From Pseudomonas synxantha (lineage in GTDB: Bacteria > Pseudomonadota > Gammaproteobacteria > Pseudomonadales > Pseudomonadaceae): a DNA stretch of 64,000 bases. The stretch spans positions 2,728,001 through 2,792,000 of the forward strand of contig NZ_LT629786.1 of the NCBI RefSeq assembly GCF_900105675.1, read 5' to 3'. Both the position numbers and the translations under genes were made by a program. The stretch's first letter is position 1; each line of letters begins with the position of its first letter. The notes beneath the pieces were generated by a model that was given only the letters and a program-made list of their open reading frames with translations, was not told the origin of the DNA and searched no databases. Shown here one piece after another: positions 49,776-58,434 of the stretch.

Positions 49776-49825
49776 ACGATCACCGATATGCTGGGCACCG
49801 CAGAAAAACTTTCAGGAACGCCCTT

Positions 49826-51058
49826 ATGCTCCCAATATCTGTGTCATCTCGCCATGCGGCCTGGCTGTCGATTTTCGCCGGGCTGTGCGCCAGCCTGGTC
49901 AGCATCGGCCTGGCACGATTCGCCTATACGCCGTTGATTCCAGCCTTGATCGAAGCCCACTGGTTTAGCGCCAATGACGTGGTGTATCTGGGTGCCGCCA
50001 ACTTGGTGGGTTACCTGGTCGGCGCATTGATCGGGCGGCCCATCGCCCACCGGACCAGCAACAAGACCGCTCTGCGCATGATGATGGTGACAGTGACGCT
50101 GGCGTTTTTTGCCTGCGGCTTTCCATTGTCAGTCACTTGGTTCTTCGGCTGGCGCCTGCTGTCGGGCATCGCCGGGGGGGCAATCATGGTTCTGGTGGCG
50201 GCGACCGTGCTGCCTCATGTTCCGGCCTCGCGCCGTGGCCTGGCCAGCGGCGCGATTTTCCTCGGCATCGGCCTGGGCATTGCCGGCTCTGGCACGCTTG
50301 TGCCGCCGTTGCTCAGCCTGGGTTTGCAGCAGACCTGGTTCGGTCTGGGCCTGCTGGCCCTGGTGCTCACCGCCGTGAGCTGGTTCGGCTGGCCGTCGGG
50401 CACCGTGCATGCAGAGGCGCCGCAACCGGGCCGGGCGCCGGTGACGCCGCCGGCAGTGTACGTGCTGTTTGCGCAATACGCGTTCATGGCCGCCGGGCTG
50501 GTCCCGGCCATGGTATTCCTGGTGGATTACGTGGCACGCGGCCTGGGGGCCGGGTCGCATGTCGGCGCGATGATTTGGGTGATGTACGGCGTGGGCGCGA
50601 TTATCGGGCCGGTCACCTACGGTTTCCTCGCCGACAAGCTCGGCGCCCGCATGAGTATCCGCCTGGTGCTGGTGATACAGGCAATTACCCTCGGCCTGCT
50701 GACCGTCTCCAGTTCCTTTACCGGCCTCGCATTGCTGGCGCTGGTCCTCGGCTCCTTCCCGCCGGGGATCGTGCCGCTGGCGCTGGCACGGGTCCATGAA
50801 CTGGTACCTCAGCATCATTTGCAACAGATCGCCTGGAGCCGGGCAACAGTGTCCTTCGCCACCTTCCAGGCACTCGCGGGTTTTGCTTATTCGGCACTGT
50901 TCAACAGCAATGGCGGCCAACATGTGATGTTATTCATGATCGCGGCCGGGGCCATTGTGGTTGCACTGCTGCTGGAAGTGGGCATGATCCTGCTGAACCG
51001 CCGACCGTTCGCCACGGTCCCAACTCATACGCTCATCGCTACAGGAACTCTTCCATGA
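49826..51058 (+). CDS. MFS transporter, YbfB/YjiJ family
   Basis: About 410 residues, 12 helices, with the YbfB/YjiJ pattern SLVSIGLARFAYTPLIPALI at the N-terminus, YLVGALIGRPIAHRTSNKTA and GAIIGPVTYGFLADKLGARM. Members are uncharacterised exporters. The start at 49826 follows AGGAACG, and upstream in-frame codons are polar and overlap the operator region. The last codons overlap the start of the quinone oxidoreductase gene (ATGA), so the two are coupled and probably serve one compound, exported or reduced. Confidence 0.85.
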   Translation: MLPISVSSRHAAWLSIFAGLCASLVSIGLARFAYTPLIPALIEAHWFSANDVVYLGAANLVGYLVGALIGRPIAHRTSNKTALRMMMVTVTLAFFACGFPLSVTWFFGWRLLSGIAGGAIMVLVAATVLPHVPASRRGLASGAIFLGIGLGIAGSGTLVPPLLSLGLQQTWFGLGLLALVLTAVSWFGWPSGTVHAEAPQPGRAPVTPPAVYVLFAQYAFMAAGLVPAMVFLVDYVARGLGAGSHVGAMIWVMYGVGAIIGPVTYGFLADKLGARMSIRLVLVIQAITLGLLTVSSSFTGLALLALVLGSFPPGIVPLALARVHELVPQHHLQQIAWSRATVSFATFQALAGFAYSALFNSNGGQHVMLFMIAAGAIVVALLLEVGMILLNRRPFATVPTHTLIATGTLP

Positions 51059-52053
51059 CGCTCCCCCAAGAAATGACCCTGATCGAAATCACCACCCCGG
51101 GTGGCCCCGAAGTCTTGCAGCCACGTCGAGCAGATGTGCCGGTGGCCGGACCTGGCGAGATACTGATTCGCGTGCACGCCGCCGGGGTCAACCGCCCCGA
51201 TGCCTTGCAACGCGCCGGCAAATACCCGATGAAACCGGGCATGAATCCGATTCCAGGGCTGGAAGTGGCCGGTGAGGTGGTGGCACTGGGTACTGGTGTG
51301 ACCGAATACCGCCTGGGCGACAAAGTCTGCGCCCTGACCAATGGCGGCGGCTATGCACAGTTTTGCGCGGTGCCGGCCAGCCAGGCGCTGCCGATCCCGG
51401 CGGGCATGGACTGGATCCAGGCCGCTGCCGTGCCGGAAACCTTTTTCACGGTCTGGGCCAATCTGTTTGGCCTGGGCGGTGCGCACAAAGGCCAGCGCGC
51501 CTTGATCCACGGCGGCACCAGCGGCATCGGCACCACCGCGCTGATGCTTTGCCAGGAGTTCGGTATCCAGGCGTTTGCCACCGCCGGCAGCGCTGACAAA
51601 TGCGCAGCGATTGCCAAGCTGGGCGCCGAGCCGATCAACTACCGCGAACAGGCGTTTGCCGAGGTCATCGCCCAACAGACCGATGGCAAAGGCGTGAATG
51701 TTATCCTCGACATCATGGGTGCCTCATACCTGAACGACAACCTCAAGTCCCTGGGCATGGACGGCCACCTGGTGATGCTCGGCTTCCTCGGCGGCGGCAA
51801 GGCCCATGATGTCGACCTGCTGACCATCATGGCCAAACGCGCAGTGATCACCGGCTCGCTGCTGCGTGCCCGCACCCGCGACGAAAAGGCCGCGATTGCC
51901 GAGCAACTGCGCGAATATGTATGGCCGGTATTGAGCGCTGGACGCTGCCTGCCGATCATCGACAAGGTCTACGAATACACCGACGCCGCCCAGGCCCATG
52001 CACGGATGGAAGGTGGGGATCATATTGGCAAGATTGTGTTGCGGGTTGAGTGA
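51055..52053 (+). CDS. NAD(P)H quinone oxidoreductase (zeta-crystallin/PIG3 type)
   Basis: 332 residues of the zinc-free MDR family: ILIRVHAAGVNRPDALQRAG, MNPIPGLEVAGEVVALG, ALIHGGTSGIGTTALMLCQE as NADPH motif and LDIMGASYLNDNLKSLGMDG. The ALQRAGKYP/PG-IP-GLEVAGEV pattern is that of human TP53I3-like quinone oxidoreductases, which reduce ortho-quinones. It is coupled to the MFS gene, and a divergent LysR regulator probably controls both. It ends 4 bp before the converging toxin gene. Confidence 0.9.
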   Translation: MTLPQEMTLIEITTPGGPEVLQPRRADVPVAGPGEILIRVHAAGVNRPDALQRAGKYPMKPGMNPIPGLEVAGEVVALGTGVTEYRLGDKVCALTNGGGYAQFCAVPASQALPIPAGMDWIQAAAVPETFFTVWANLFGLGGAHKGQRALIHGGTSGIGTTALMLCQEFGIQAFATAGSADKCAAIAKLGAEPINYREQAFAEVIAQQTDGKGVNVILDIMGASYLNDNLKSLGMDGHLVMLGFLGGGKAHDVDLLTIMAKRAVITGSLLRARTRDEKAAIAEQLREYVWPVLSAGRCLPIIDKVYEYTDAAQAHARMEGGDHIGKIVLRVE

Positions 52054-52057
52054 GACC

Positions 52058-52351
52058 TTAGTAGCCCGCTTCTCGCTGATGCCGGAAGGCCAATACCAAT
52101 ACCGCCGATTCTGAAGGGATGACGCGGTATAACGCCACATAACCGGCATCCCCGAAAGCGATTACCAGCTCTCGCAACTCGGGCAACTCGTCATAGGGTC
52201 GGCCTATATTGGGATCGGATTCCAGACGGAGCAGCTGGCTATTGATTGTCTGGGCGGCCCTGCGTGCGACCTGCGGATCTTTTTCCGTCAAGAGCTGCCG
52301 GCAGCGTTCTAAGCCTGCCAGCGCCGTTGCAGTAATGATCAATCGTGGCAC
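52058..52351 (-). CDS. ParE/RelE-family toxin
   Basis: 97 residues of the RelE/ParE fold: MPRLIITATALAGLERCRQ at the N-terminus, then INSQLLRLESDPNIGRPYDE, LRELVIAFGDAGYVALYRV and VLVLAFRHQREAGY. The RPYDELPELREL-x-I-x-F-GxxGY-x-x-LYR pattern marks the ParE-like subgroup, whose members inhibit gyrase or cleave mRNA. The gene overlaps the end of its antitoxin gene by 13 bp, antitoxin first. Confidence 0.9.
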   Translation of the reverse strand: MPRLIITATALAGLERCRQLLTEKDPQVARRAAQTINSQLLRLESDPNIGRPYDELPELRELVIAFGDAGYVALYRVIPSESAVLVLAFRHQREAGY

Positions 52352-52611
52352 TTGGGTGGCTCCGACGCTTGCTCAGTCCCCCAAGTGTCAAGCCAGGCTC
52401 GAGCCTCGGAGCCGGTCACATGCAAGCCCGTTTCCAGGTAGTTCTTCCAAGACGACAACGCTTCCTGCTTGAAGCTCTCGCGTGCCTCTTCTCGCTCCAC
52501 ATACTGTGAGAGAGCCTCACGCATAATCCAATGAGCGGTACGCTGCCGCGCACCGGCTAGCAACTGAATGCGATGCTTCAAGTCATCATCGATTTTGATA
52601 GACGTTGCCAT
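52339..52611 (-). CDS. CopG/ParD-type ribbon-helix-helix antitoxin
   Basis: 90 residues starting MATSIKIDDDLKHRIQLLA, a ribbon-helix-helix motif (strand, then RIQLLAGARQRTAHWIMREA), followed by a toxin-binding C-terminal helix region (EEARESFKQEALSSWKNYLE). It neutralises the overlapping ParE-type toxin and represses the pair. A 29-bp dyad lies just upstream of its start. Confidence 0.9.
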   Translation of the reverse strand: MATSIKIDDDLKHRIQLLAGARQRTAHWIMREALSQYVEREEARESFKQEALSSWKNYLETGLHVTGSEARAWLDTWGTEQASEPPKCHD

Positions 52612-52624
52612 AGTGCAAACCCTC

Positions 52625-52653
52625 CGTATTCCAAGGTATTACCTTTCAATACG
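52625..52653. promoter_or_regulatory. 29-bp operator dyad of the CopG/ParE locus
   Basis: Inner palindrome AAGGTATTACCTT (52633-52645) and outer arms CGTATT (52625-52630) / AATACG (52648-52653) share one centre at 52639. Located 14 bp before the antitoxin ATG. RHH antitoxins bind such symmetric sites. Confidence 0.7.
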
Positions 52654-52714
52654 TTAGCAAGCGCGACTTTCAGTGTCTATTTTGGCGGCCGGCACCTGAC
52701 GAAATGCATAGGCC

Positions 52715-53842
52715 TTATGACTGAATGAAAAATGGATAATCCACATACCCCGCCTGCGTCCCGCCATACAAACCCTCTGCCTTCAACGCATTCAACGGCC
52801 AGCCATTGAAGATCCGCTGGGGCAAGTCTGGGTTGGCAATGAACGGCCGCCCGAACGCGATCAGGTCCGCCAGCCCGGCCTCGACCAATCGAGCACCGCG
52901 CTCGGCGGTGTAGCGGCCGGCGTAGATGATCCTGCCGCTGAAGGTACTACGCACCGCCTGGCGAAAGGTTTCGGGCAGGTCGGGGGCGTTTTCCCAATCG
53001 GCTTCGGCGATGGACACATAGGCGATGCCTGACGCTTCCAGCACCTTGATCGCTTCGATATAGGTGTGGTGCGGGTCTTCCTCTACCAGGCCGATGTAGA
53101 CACGGTCCTGGTCGGTGCCGCTGAACAACGGTGAAAAGCGCACGCCCAGGCGCTCAGGCCCGACCACCTTGCACACGGCCTCAACAATCTCGCGCAACAA
53201 ACGCAGGCGATTGTCCAGCGAACCGCCGTATTCATCTTCACGAATGTTGGAATGGGCCGAGATGAACTGGTTGACCAGGTAGCCGTTGGCCGCGTGGATT
53301 TCCACGCCATCGAACCCGGCATCCAGGGCATTGCGTGCGGCCTGGGCGTAGTGCCCAACCAACTCTTCGATCTCCAGCGTCGTGAGCGCCCGGGGCACAG
53401 GCGGTTGCACCAGCTCTCCGACACCCGGGCCGGTTTCGATAAAGGCCTTGGCTTGCAACGCCGACAACGCAGAGGGCGCTACCGGGGCCGCACCATCGGG
53501 CTGCAAGGCGTTATGGGACACCCGCCCTACATGCCACAACTGCGCAAAGATCACCCCGCCCTCGGCGTGCACCGCCGTCGTGACCTTGCGCCAGCCATCG
53601 ATCTGCGCCGGGCTGTAGATGCCCGGCGTCCAGGCGTAACCCTGGCCACGGGGCTCGATCTGCGTGCCCTCGCTGACCATGAAGCCGGCACTGGCGCGCT
53701 GGCGGTAATACTCGGCCATCAGGTCGGTGGCGATATCCCCCGGTTGGGCGCTGCGCTGGCGTGTCAGGGGCGGCAGCACGATGCGATTGTTCAAGCGGTG
53801 ATGCCCCAGTTTTATCGGGGTGTTCAAGATGCAGTCAGGCAT
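52715..53842 (-). CDS. Old Yellow Enzyme-family alkene/xenobiotic reductase (NemA-like)
   Basis: 375 residues, FMN-dependent TIM barrel: NNRIVLPPLTRQRSAQPGDI at the N-terminus, GVIFAQLWHVGRVSH, active-site His/Asn in FDGVEIHAANGYLVNQF, Tyr in AHSNIREDEYGGSLDNRLRL and FMN phosphate loop DLIAFGRPFIANPDLP. It reduces activated C=C bonds and nitro-compounds with NADPH. The genes upstream (TetR, DJ-1/Hsp31) match the arrangement of E. coli nemR-nemA, pointing to electrophile detoxification. Confidence 0.93.
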   Translation of the reverse strand: MPDCILNTPIKLGHHRLNNRIVLPPLTRQRSAQPGDIATDLMAEYYRQRASAGFMVSEGTQIEPRGQGYAWTPGIYSPAQIDGWRKVTTAVHAEGGVIFAQLWHVGRVSHNALQPDGAAPVAPSALSALQAKAFIETGPGVGELVQPPVPRALTTLEIEELVGHYAQAARNALDAGFDGVEIHAANGYLVNQFISAHSNIREDEYGGSLDNRLRLLREIVEAVCKVVGPERLGVRFSPLFSGTDQDRVYIGLVEEDPHHTYIEAIKVLEASGIAYVSIAEADWENAPDLPETFRQAVRSTFSGRIIYAGRYTAERGARLVEAGLADLIAFGRPFIANPDLPQRIFNGWPLNALKAEGLYGGTQAGYVDYPFFIQS

Positions 53843-53920
53843 GGGTTATTCCAAATTCAGGGCGAACGAAAACAGTGGCGACTCCTGGGAGTCGCCAAAT
53901 GCACATAGCGGTTGGTTGAC

Positions 53921-54598
53921 TTAAGCGATGAGGGTCAGCAGGGCCTTGGCCACCTCGCTGGAGCTACCAGGGTTCTGCCCGGTCACCAGCAAGCCATCGA
54001 CGATCACGAAGGATTGCCAGTCGGTACCCTTCTCATACTTGCCGCCCAACTTCTTGAATTCATCTTCAATCAGGAACGGCACCACATCGGTCAACTCCAC
54101 CGCTGCTTCTTCCGAGTTGGAGAACCCGGTTACGCGGCGACCCTTGACCAACGGCTCACCATTGACCGCCTTGACGTGACGCAAGGCACCCGGGGCATGG
54201 CAGACAAAGCCGATGGGCTTGCCGGCCCGTTCGAACGACTCGATCAGCGCGATGGACACCGACGACTCCGCCAAATCCCATAACGGGCCGTGGCCACCTG
54301 GGTAGAACACCGTATCGAAGTCATTGGCGTTGACCGTCTCCAGCTTGACCGTGTTGGCCAGCGCCTGTTGCGCCGCAGAGTCGGCGGCGAAGCGACGGGT
54401 TTGCTCGGTCTGGAAGTCCGGCAGGTCGCTGACCGGGTCCAGAGGCGGCTGGCCGCCGGCCGGGGAAGCCAGCACCACCTCGGCGCCGGCGTCCTTGAAG
54501 GCATAGTAGGGTGCGGCAAATTCTTCGAGCCAGAAGCCGGTCTTGCGCCCGGTATCGCCAAGCTGGTCGTGAGAGGTCAGTACCATTAATACGTTCAT
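53921..54598 (-). CDS. DJ-1/PfpI-family protein, Hsp31-like glyoxalase III type
   Basis: 225 residues: VLMVLTSHDQLGDTGRKTGF at the N-terminus (the YhbO/Hsp31 group has this long first loop), YPGGHGPLWDLAESSVSIAL, nucleophile Cys in IGFVCHAPGALRH followed by EDEFKKLGGKYEKG. Hsp31-type proteins convert methylglyoxal to lactate without cofactor and can act as chaperones. Its start overlaps the TetR gene (ATGA), and an Old Yellow Enzyme gene follows 78 bp later: a detoxification operon. Confidence 0.9.
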   Translation of the reverse strand: MNVLMVLTSHDQLGDTGRKTGFWLEEFAAPYYAFKDAGAEVVLASPAGGQPPLDPVSDLPDFQTEQTRRFAADSAAQQALANTVKLETVNANDFDTVFYPGGHGPLWDLAESSVSIALIESFERAGKPIGFVCHAPGALRHVKAVNGEPLVKGRRVTGFSNSEEAAVELTDVVPFLIEDEFKKLGGKYEKGTDWQSFVIVDGLLVTGQNPGSSSEVAKALLTLIA

Positions 54599-55224
54599 TT
54601 TCCAGTGCCTCGATCAAAGTGAATAACAGGGTTTTCAGAGCCACCCAACAACTGTCGGGTCAGCAACAGCGCCTCGGCGAACGGCGCAGTGGTACGGGTA
54701 ATCTTGGCCATGACGCTAGTTCCCAACCACAGCGCATACAGGCGTTGGGCGAGGCTTTCGGGGGCTTGCTCGAACGTGAGCGAGCCGTCTTCCACGCCGC
54801 GTTGCAGGGATACGGCAAGCAATTCGATGGTGCGTGCAGTACCGCGTAGCAGGGCCAACCGCATCGGCTCTGACAGGTCTGATACTTCGGCCCCGAGCTT
54901 GACCGCCAGGCATTTGCCTGCATCCGTGCAGCCCGTGTGGTTGTCGATCCAGCATTGCCAATAGCGCATCAGCTTGGCGTGGTGGGATAACCCCGGCTGA
55001 TCGAACAGAGCCTGCATGCCTTGGACGTAATGGTCGAAATAGGTATCGAGCAACACCACACCGAACGCATCCTTGGAATCGAAGTAGTGATAAAACGAGC
55101 CCTTGGGCACTTCGGCAGCCTGCAGGATTTCGTTCAAGCCCACTGCGGAAAATCCCTTGGCACCGACAATCGATTGCCCACGTTCAAGGATCGCCTGCCG
55201 TGCACTTTTGCTTGGGTGGTTCAT
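54595..55224 (-). CDS. TetR-family repressor, NemR-like
   Basis: About 209 residues. HTH: GAKGFSAVGLNEILQAAEVP and KGSFYHYFDSKDAFGVVLLD. The C-terminal domain contains DNHTGCTDAGKCLAVKLGAE, with Cys residues in the position where NemR-type repressors sense quinones, glyoxals or HOCl. It is the first gene of the DJ-1/OYE operon and probably represses it through the dyad 18 bp upstream. The ATG at 55224 is preferred over one four codons upstream. Confidence 0.88.
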   Translation of the reverse strand: MNHPSKSARQAILERGQSIVGAKGFSAVGLNEILQAAEVPKGSFYHYFDSKDAFGVVLLDTYFDHYVQGMQALFDQPGLSHHAKLMRYWQCWIDNHTGCTDAGKCLAVKLGAEVSDLSEPMRLALLRGTARTIELLAVSLQRGVEDGSLTFEQAPESLAQRLYALWLGTSVMAKITRTTAPFAEALLLTRQLLGGSENPVIHFDRGTGK

Positions 55225-55241
55225 GCTTGACCTCATCCGAT

Positions 55242-55256
55242 TAGACCAGTCGTCTA
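55242..55256. promoter_or_regulatory. NemR-like operator
   Basis: TAGAC, CAGTC, GTCTA (55242-55256): a TAGACC-type dyad like the TAGACC...GGTCTA box recalled for E. coli NemR, 18 bp before the TetR start. One arm has a mismatch beyond 5 bp. Confidence 0.5.
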
Positions 55257-55396
55257 GTTCGTTGGGGCCATGTTAGGCAGCGAGGCAACGGCTCACAATG
55301 TCATATCCGCAAGGATTCCGGACATGGGCCAAAGTCGGTTGCCGTTTACCTGGCACACGCCGACAATGCCTCTCCCCTGCCCCGTGGAGAGATGCA

Positions 55397-56335
55397 ATGC
55401 ACAGCGTTGCGCTGATGGTTTACCCGAATTTCCAATCCTTGAGCCTCAGCCTGGGCTCGGTGTTCGAGTGCGCCAACCTGCTGCGCGGTGAGCCGGCCTA
55501 CGAGTTTCACCTGGTGTCGGAAAGCGGCGGCGCGGTGATGACCTCCCAGGGCTTTTCGGTGAACACCACGGCGATCCGGCCAGAGGGCTACGACACCCTG
55601 ATCGTCAGCGGTTACCTGGAGTTTCGCCTGCCGGAGGCCAACCTGCTGGAGCTGGTCAAGGCGGCGTCGGCTCAATCGCGGCGCGTGGCCTCATTGTGCA
55701 TGGGCATTTTTGTGCTGGCCGAGGCTGGTTTGCTGGAAGGCAAGCGCACTACCACCCACTGGATCCACGCGCCGGCGTTTCGCAAGCGCTACCCGGATAT
55801 CCGCCTGGAAGACGACAAGTTGTTCGTGGTGGACGGCCAGGTGTGGACCGGCGCCGGCATGAGCGCCGGGGTCGACCTGGCGTTGGCCATGGTGGAGAAC
55901 GACCTGGGCAGCGACCTCGCCCGGCGCATCGCACGCAAGCTGGTGATCGCCCAGCGCCGCGGCAGCGAGCAATCGCAACTGTCGGCCTTGCTGGAACTGG
56001 ACCCCAAGTCCGATCGCGTGCAACTGGCCCTGGCCTATGCCCGTGAAAACCTCACCCACGATTTATCGGTAGAAGCCCTGGCCGACGTCGCCCGGCTCAG
56101 CCCGCGCCAGTTCAGCCGGGTGTTTCGCGAAGAAACCGGGCAGACCCCGGCCAAAGCCATCGAGGCCCTGCGGGTGGAAGCGGCGCGGGCGATGATGGAA
56201 ACCAGTCGTCACCCCGTGGAAGTGGTGGCCCGCGAAACCGGCTTTGGTGATCGCGAGCGCATGCGCCAGGCGTTTCTCAGGGCCTTCGGGCAACCGCCCC
56301 AGGCGATGCAGCAGGTGCTGTTCAATCCAGCCTAG
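55397..56335 (+). CDS. GlxA-family AraC-type regulator with DJ-1/PfpI-like N-domain
   Basis: About 312 residues. Residues 1-175 form a DJ-1/PfpI-like domain (SVALMVYPNFQSLSLSLGSV, ASLCMGIFVLAEAGLLEGKR with Cys at the elbow). Residues about 210-310 are the AraC HTH pair: LSVEALADVARLSPRQFSRV and PVEVVARETGFGDRERMRQA. The start ATG at 55397 follows GGAGAG. It is divergent from the NemR-like operon, and its target may be that operon or elsewhere. An intergenic dyad is closer to the TetR gene. Confidence 0.85.
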   Translation: MHSVALMVYPNFQSLSLSLGSVFECANLLRGEPAYEFHLVSESGGAVMTSQGFSVNTTAIRPEGYDTLIVSGYLEFRLPEANLLELVKAASAQSRRVASLCMGIFVLAEAGLLEGKRTTTHWIHAPAFRKRYPDIRLEDDKLFVVDGQVWTGAGMSAGVDLALAMVENDLGSDLARRIARKLVIAQRRGSEQSQLSALLELDPKSDRVQLALAYARENLTHDLSVEALADVARLSPRQFSRVFREETGQTPAKAIEALRVEAARAMMETSRHPVEVVARETGFGDRERMRQAFLRAFGQPPQAMQQVLFNPA

Positions 56336-56339
56336 GCCC

Positions 56340-56784
56340 GTGTGGGAGTGGGCTTGCCCCGATCAGCATAAGTATCTACACAACTTAAGTAACCACGATG
56401 CGAAGCGAGCCGCTCTTGATCTTGATCTGCTTTTGATCTCAGGCGCCCCGTCAAACCACGCTGGCCGGAATTCGACAGGGATTTGGGGGGTAAACCGGCA
56501 GGGATGCCGGTTTAGCCGCCCCGCGCCATGGATGGCGCGTGGCGGCGGCCACCCAAATCTCTGTCGAATTACGGGCACACCGAGCCTAAGCGAGGTGCCG
56601 AGTGGTGGGGCGAGGACCTTTTGCTTACTTTTGGCTGGGCCGGCATTCCGGTCCTTCCAAAAGTGAGCCGCTGTAAGAGCGGAACCCTAAGTGGCCGTTA
56701 CCTAAATAATGGATATGTACTCGGTCTGATCCAACATCCTGGTCGGCTGTCAGGCCGCCATCGGGGGCAAGCCCCCTCCCACAT
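56340..56784 (+). repeat. Second copy of the structured dispersed element, with flanking REPs
   Basis: The stretch 56373-56784 matches the core of the 43.4-kb element closely in sequence and length, from TATCTACACAAC (56373-56384) to the right-hand internal REP (56757-56784). A left REP (56341-56365) brackets it. The outer stem is longer here: AATTCGACAGGGATTTGGG (56469-56487) pairs with CCCAAATCTCTGTCGAATT (56552-56570) over 19 positions with one G-T wobble. The right terminal repeat is not recognisable. Most of the gap from 56336 to 56874 is taken up by this repeat and by a REP-like remnant near 56830-56862. No gene is supported. Confidence 0.75.
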
Positions 56785-56874
56785 TTGGACCGCAAGCATC
56801 AGTTAGATCGTCGTCAGGTAACCATCTCAGGCAAGTCGAATCGTCGCACCGCCCCACATTCGAATCACGGGGCA

Positions 56875-57381
56875 TCAGTGCAATGACGCCCGAGTAATCA
56901 GGTAGCTCACCAACTGCGGCTCATCCTCCAGTTCAATCATCTGTACCGGGCGCGGCAGGTTATCCAGCACGGTGCGCCAGAACGCCTGGGACACTTCGTC
57001 CTGATCATAGAATCGCACCAGCCAATTGGCCTCTGCGCTGCACAGCACCTGGCTGGCAATGGCGCGGCCGATGCCTTTGCGGCGGTAGCGCTTGAGGATA
57101 AACAGGTCGGCCAGTTCCAAGGCGTCGATGCCCGGCAGTTCGCTGCCTTCGATCAACAGGAAACCGGCGATATAGCCATCGACCAGCAACAGGTTGGCGC
57201 TCCACTGTGGGTCGTGCCAGTAGCGGGCCAGGTGCTCGTCATGGATATAGAAACGGCCATCGGCCTCGACATCTTCCTGTTCCCAGTCCGAAGATTCGTA
57301 GGCGTAGTACTGGTAGAGATTGCGGATCAGCTCGGCGTCTTCGGGGCCGGTCTGGATCAATTCGACGGTGGTTTCAGGCAT
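56875..57381 (-). CDS. GNAT-family N-acetyltransferase
   Basis: 168 residues: an N-terminal strand-helix (TVELIQTGPEDAELIRNLYQ), ANLLLVDGYIAGFLLIEG, ADLFILKRYRRKGIGRAIAS with the acetyl-CoA binding RxxGxG loop, and a C-terminal part with RFYDQDEVSQAFWRTVLDNL. The substrate is not predictable. The start MPETTVELIQTG was preferred over an upstream in-frame ATG, since the extra 44 residues are Arg-rich and not family-like. Confidence 0.85.
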   Translation of the reverse strand: MPETTVELIQTGPEDAELIRNLYQYYAYESSDWEQEDVEADGRFYIHDEHLARYWHDPQWSANLLLVDGYIAGFLLIEGSELPGIDALELADLFILKRYRRKGIGRAIASQVLCSAEANWLVRFYDQDEVSQAFWRTVLDNLPRPVQMIELEDEPQLVSYLITRASLH

Positions 57382-57561
57382 GGGGCTCTCGGTGAAAAAA
57401 CGCAGGGCGCCATTGTTCACAAAAGTGCCGGTCACGCCAATGGATTGTCGAATCCTTTCTATTGGCTGAACCGATTGCAGATAGCGCTTGCCCGGGGCAA
57501 TTTCCTGAAACATTTAGAATAAACTTCGCCGGTTTCCACCTTTCGCTCAAGGACACGTATT

Positions 57562-58434
57562 GTGACCAACGTCTGTACCGCCGGCCTGGATGTGGGCTTT
57601 GCCTCCCTGGATTACCTGCAGATCTTCATCCTGGGGGTAATCCAGGGCATTACCGAATTGCTGCCGGTATCGTCCACGGCGCATATGCGCGTGGTGCCCG
57701 CCCTGCTCGGCTGGCAAGACCCGGGCTCGGCATTTTCCGCAGCCATGCAGTTGGCGGCACTGGCGGCGGTGGTCAGTTACTTCTGGCGGGATGTGCGCCA
57801 GGTCACCACCGGCAGCATCAGTGCGGTACGCCGGGGCGACTACAACGACCCGTGGTTCAAGCTGGCGGTGGCGATCGTGCTGGCGACACTCCCGATCGGC
57901 ATTGCCGGCCTGGCCTTGTCTTCGACTCTGAATACCTGCAACTCGCCATTGCGCGGGCTGATGGTGATCGGCATTGCCTGTGTGGTGATGGCGATATTGC
58001 TGGCCCTGGCCGAAGTGCGTGCCCGCCACACCCGCGACGTCGGCCAGATGCGCCTGCGCGATGCGCTGATCGTGGGGGTGGCGCAGATCGGCGCGCTGAT
58101 TCCCGGGGTGTCGCGTTCGGGCTCCACGCTGACCGCAGCGCTGTTCCTGAATTTCAAACGCGAAGAAGCGGCGCGGTTTTCCTTCCTGCTGGGTCTGCCG
58201 GCCATCGCCCTGGCCGGGTTGAAAGAACTGTGGGTGCTGCTGCACGCCGACATGCCCGCCCACGCCTGGCCGCATTTGATCTTCGGCCTGGTGGTGGCGA
58301 GCATCTCGGCGTTCTTCGCGATCTGGGGCCTGATGAAGTTCCTGGAGCGCTTCTCCACCTGGCCGTTCGTGATCTACCGTGCGCTGCTGGGAGTCTTCCT
58401 GATTGTGGCGGTCAGCACCGGGTTGTTGAGTTAA
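57562..58434 (+). CDS. uppP: Undecaprenyl-diphosphatase UppP (BacA)
   Basis: 290 residues of the BacA family, an inner-membrane enzyme recycling undecaprenyl pyrophosphate to the monophosphate carrier lipid used in peptidoglycan and LPS synthesis; overexpression gives bacitracin resistance. Both family motifs are present: GVIQGITELLPVSSTAHMRV with the catalytic Glu, and ALIPGVSRSGSTLTAALFLN with the catalytic Arg. Several hydrophobic helices surround them. A GTG start follows AAGGACACG. The stop overlaps the end of the convergent peroxidase gene by 4 bp. Confidence 0.93.
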   Translation: MTNVCTAGLDVGFASLDYLQIFILGVIQGITELLPVSSTAHMRVVPALLGWQDPGSAFSAAMQLAALAAVVSYFWRDVRQVTTGSISAVRRGDYNDPWFKLAVAIVLATLPIGIAGLALSSTLNTCNSPLRGLMVIGIACVVMAILLALAEVRARHTRDVGQMRLRDALIVGVAQIGALIPGVSRSGSTLTAALFLNFKREEAARFSFLLGLPAIALAGLKELWVLLHADMPAHAWPHLIFGLVVASISAFFAIWGLMKFLERFSTWPFVIYRALLGVFLIVAVSTGLLS

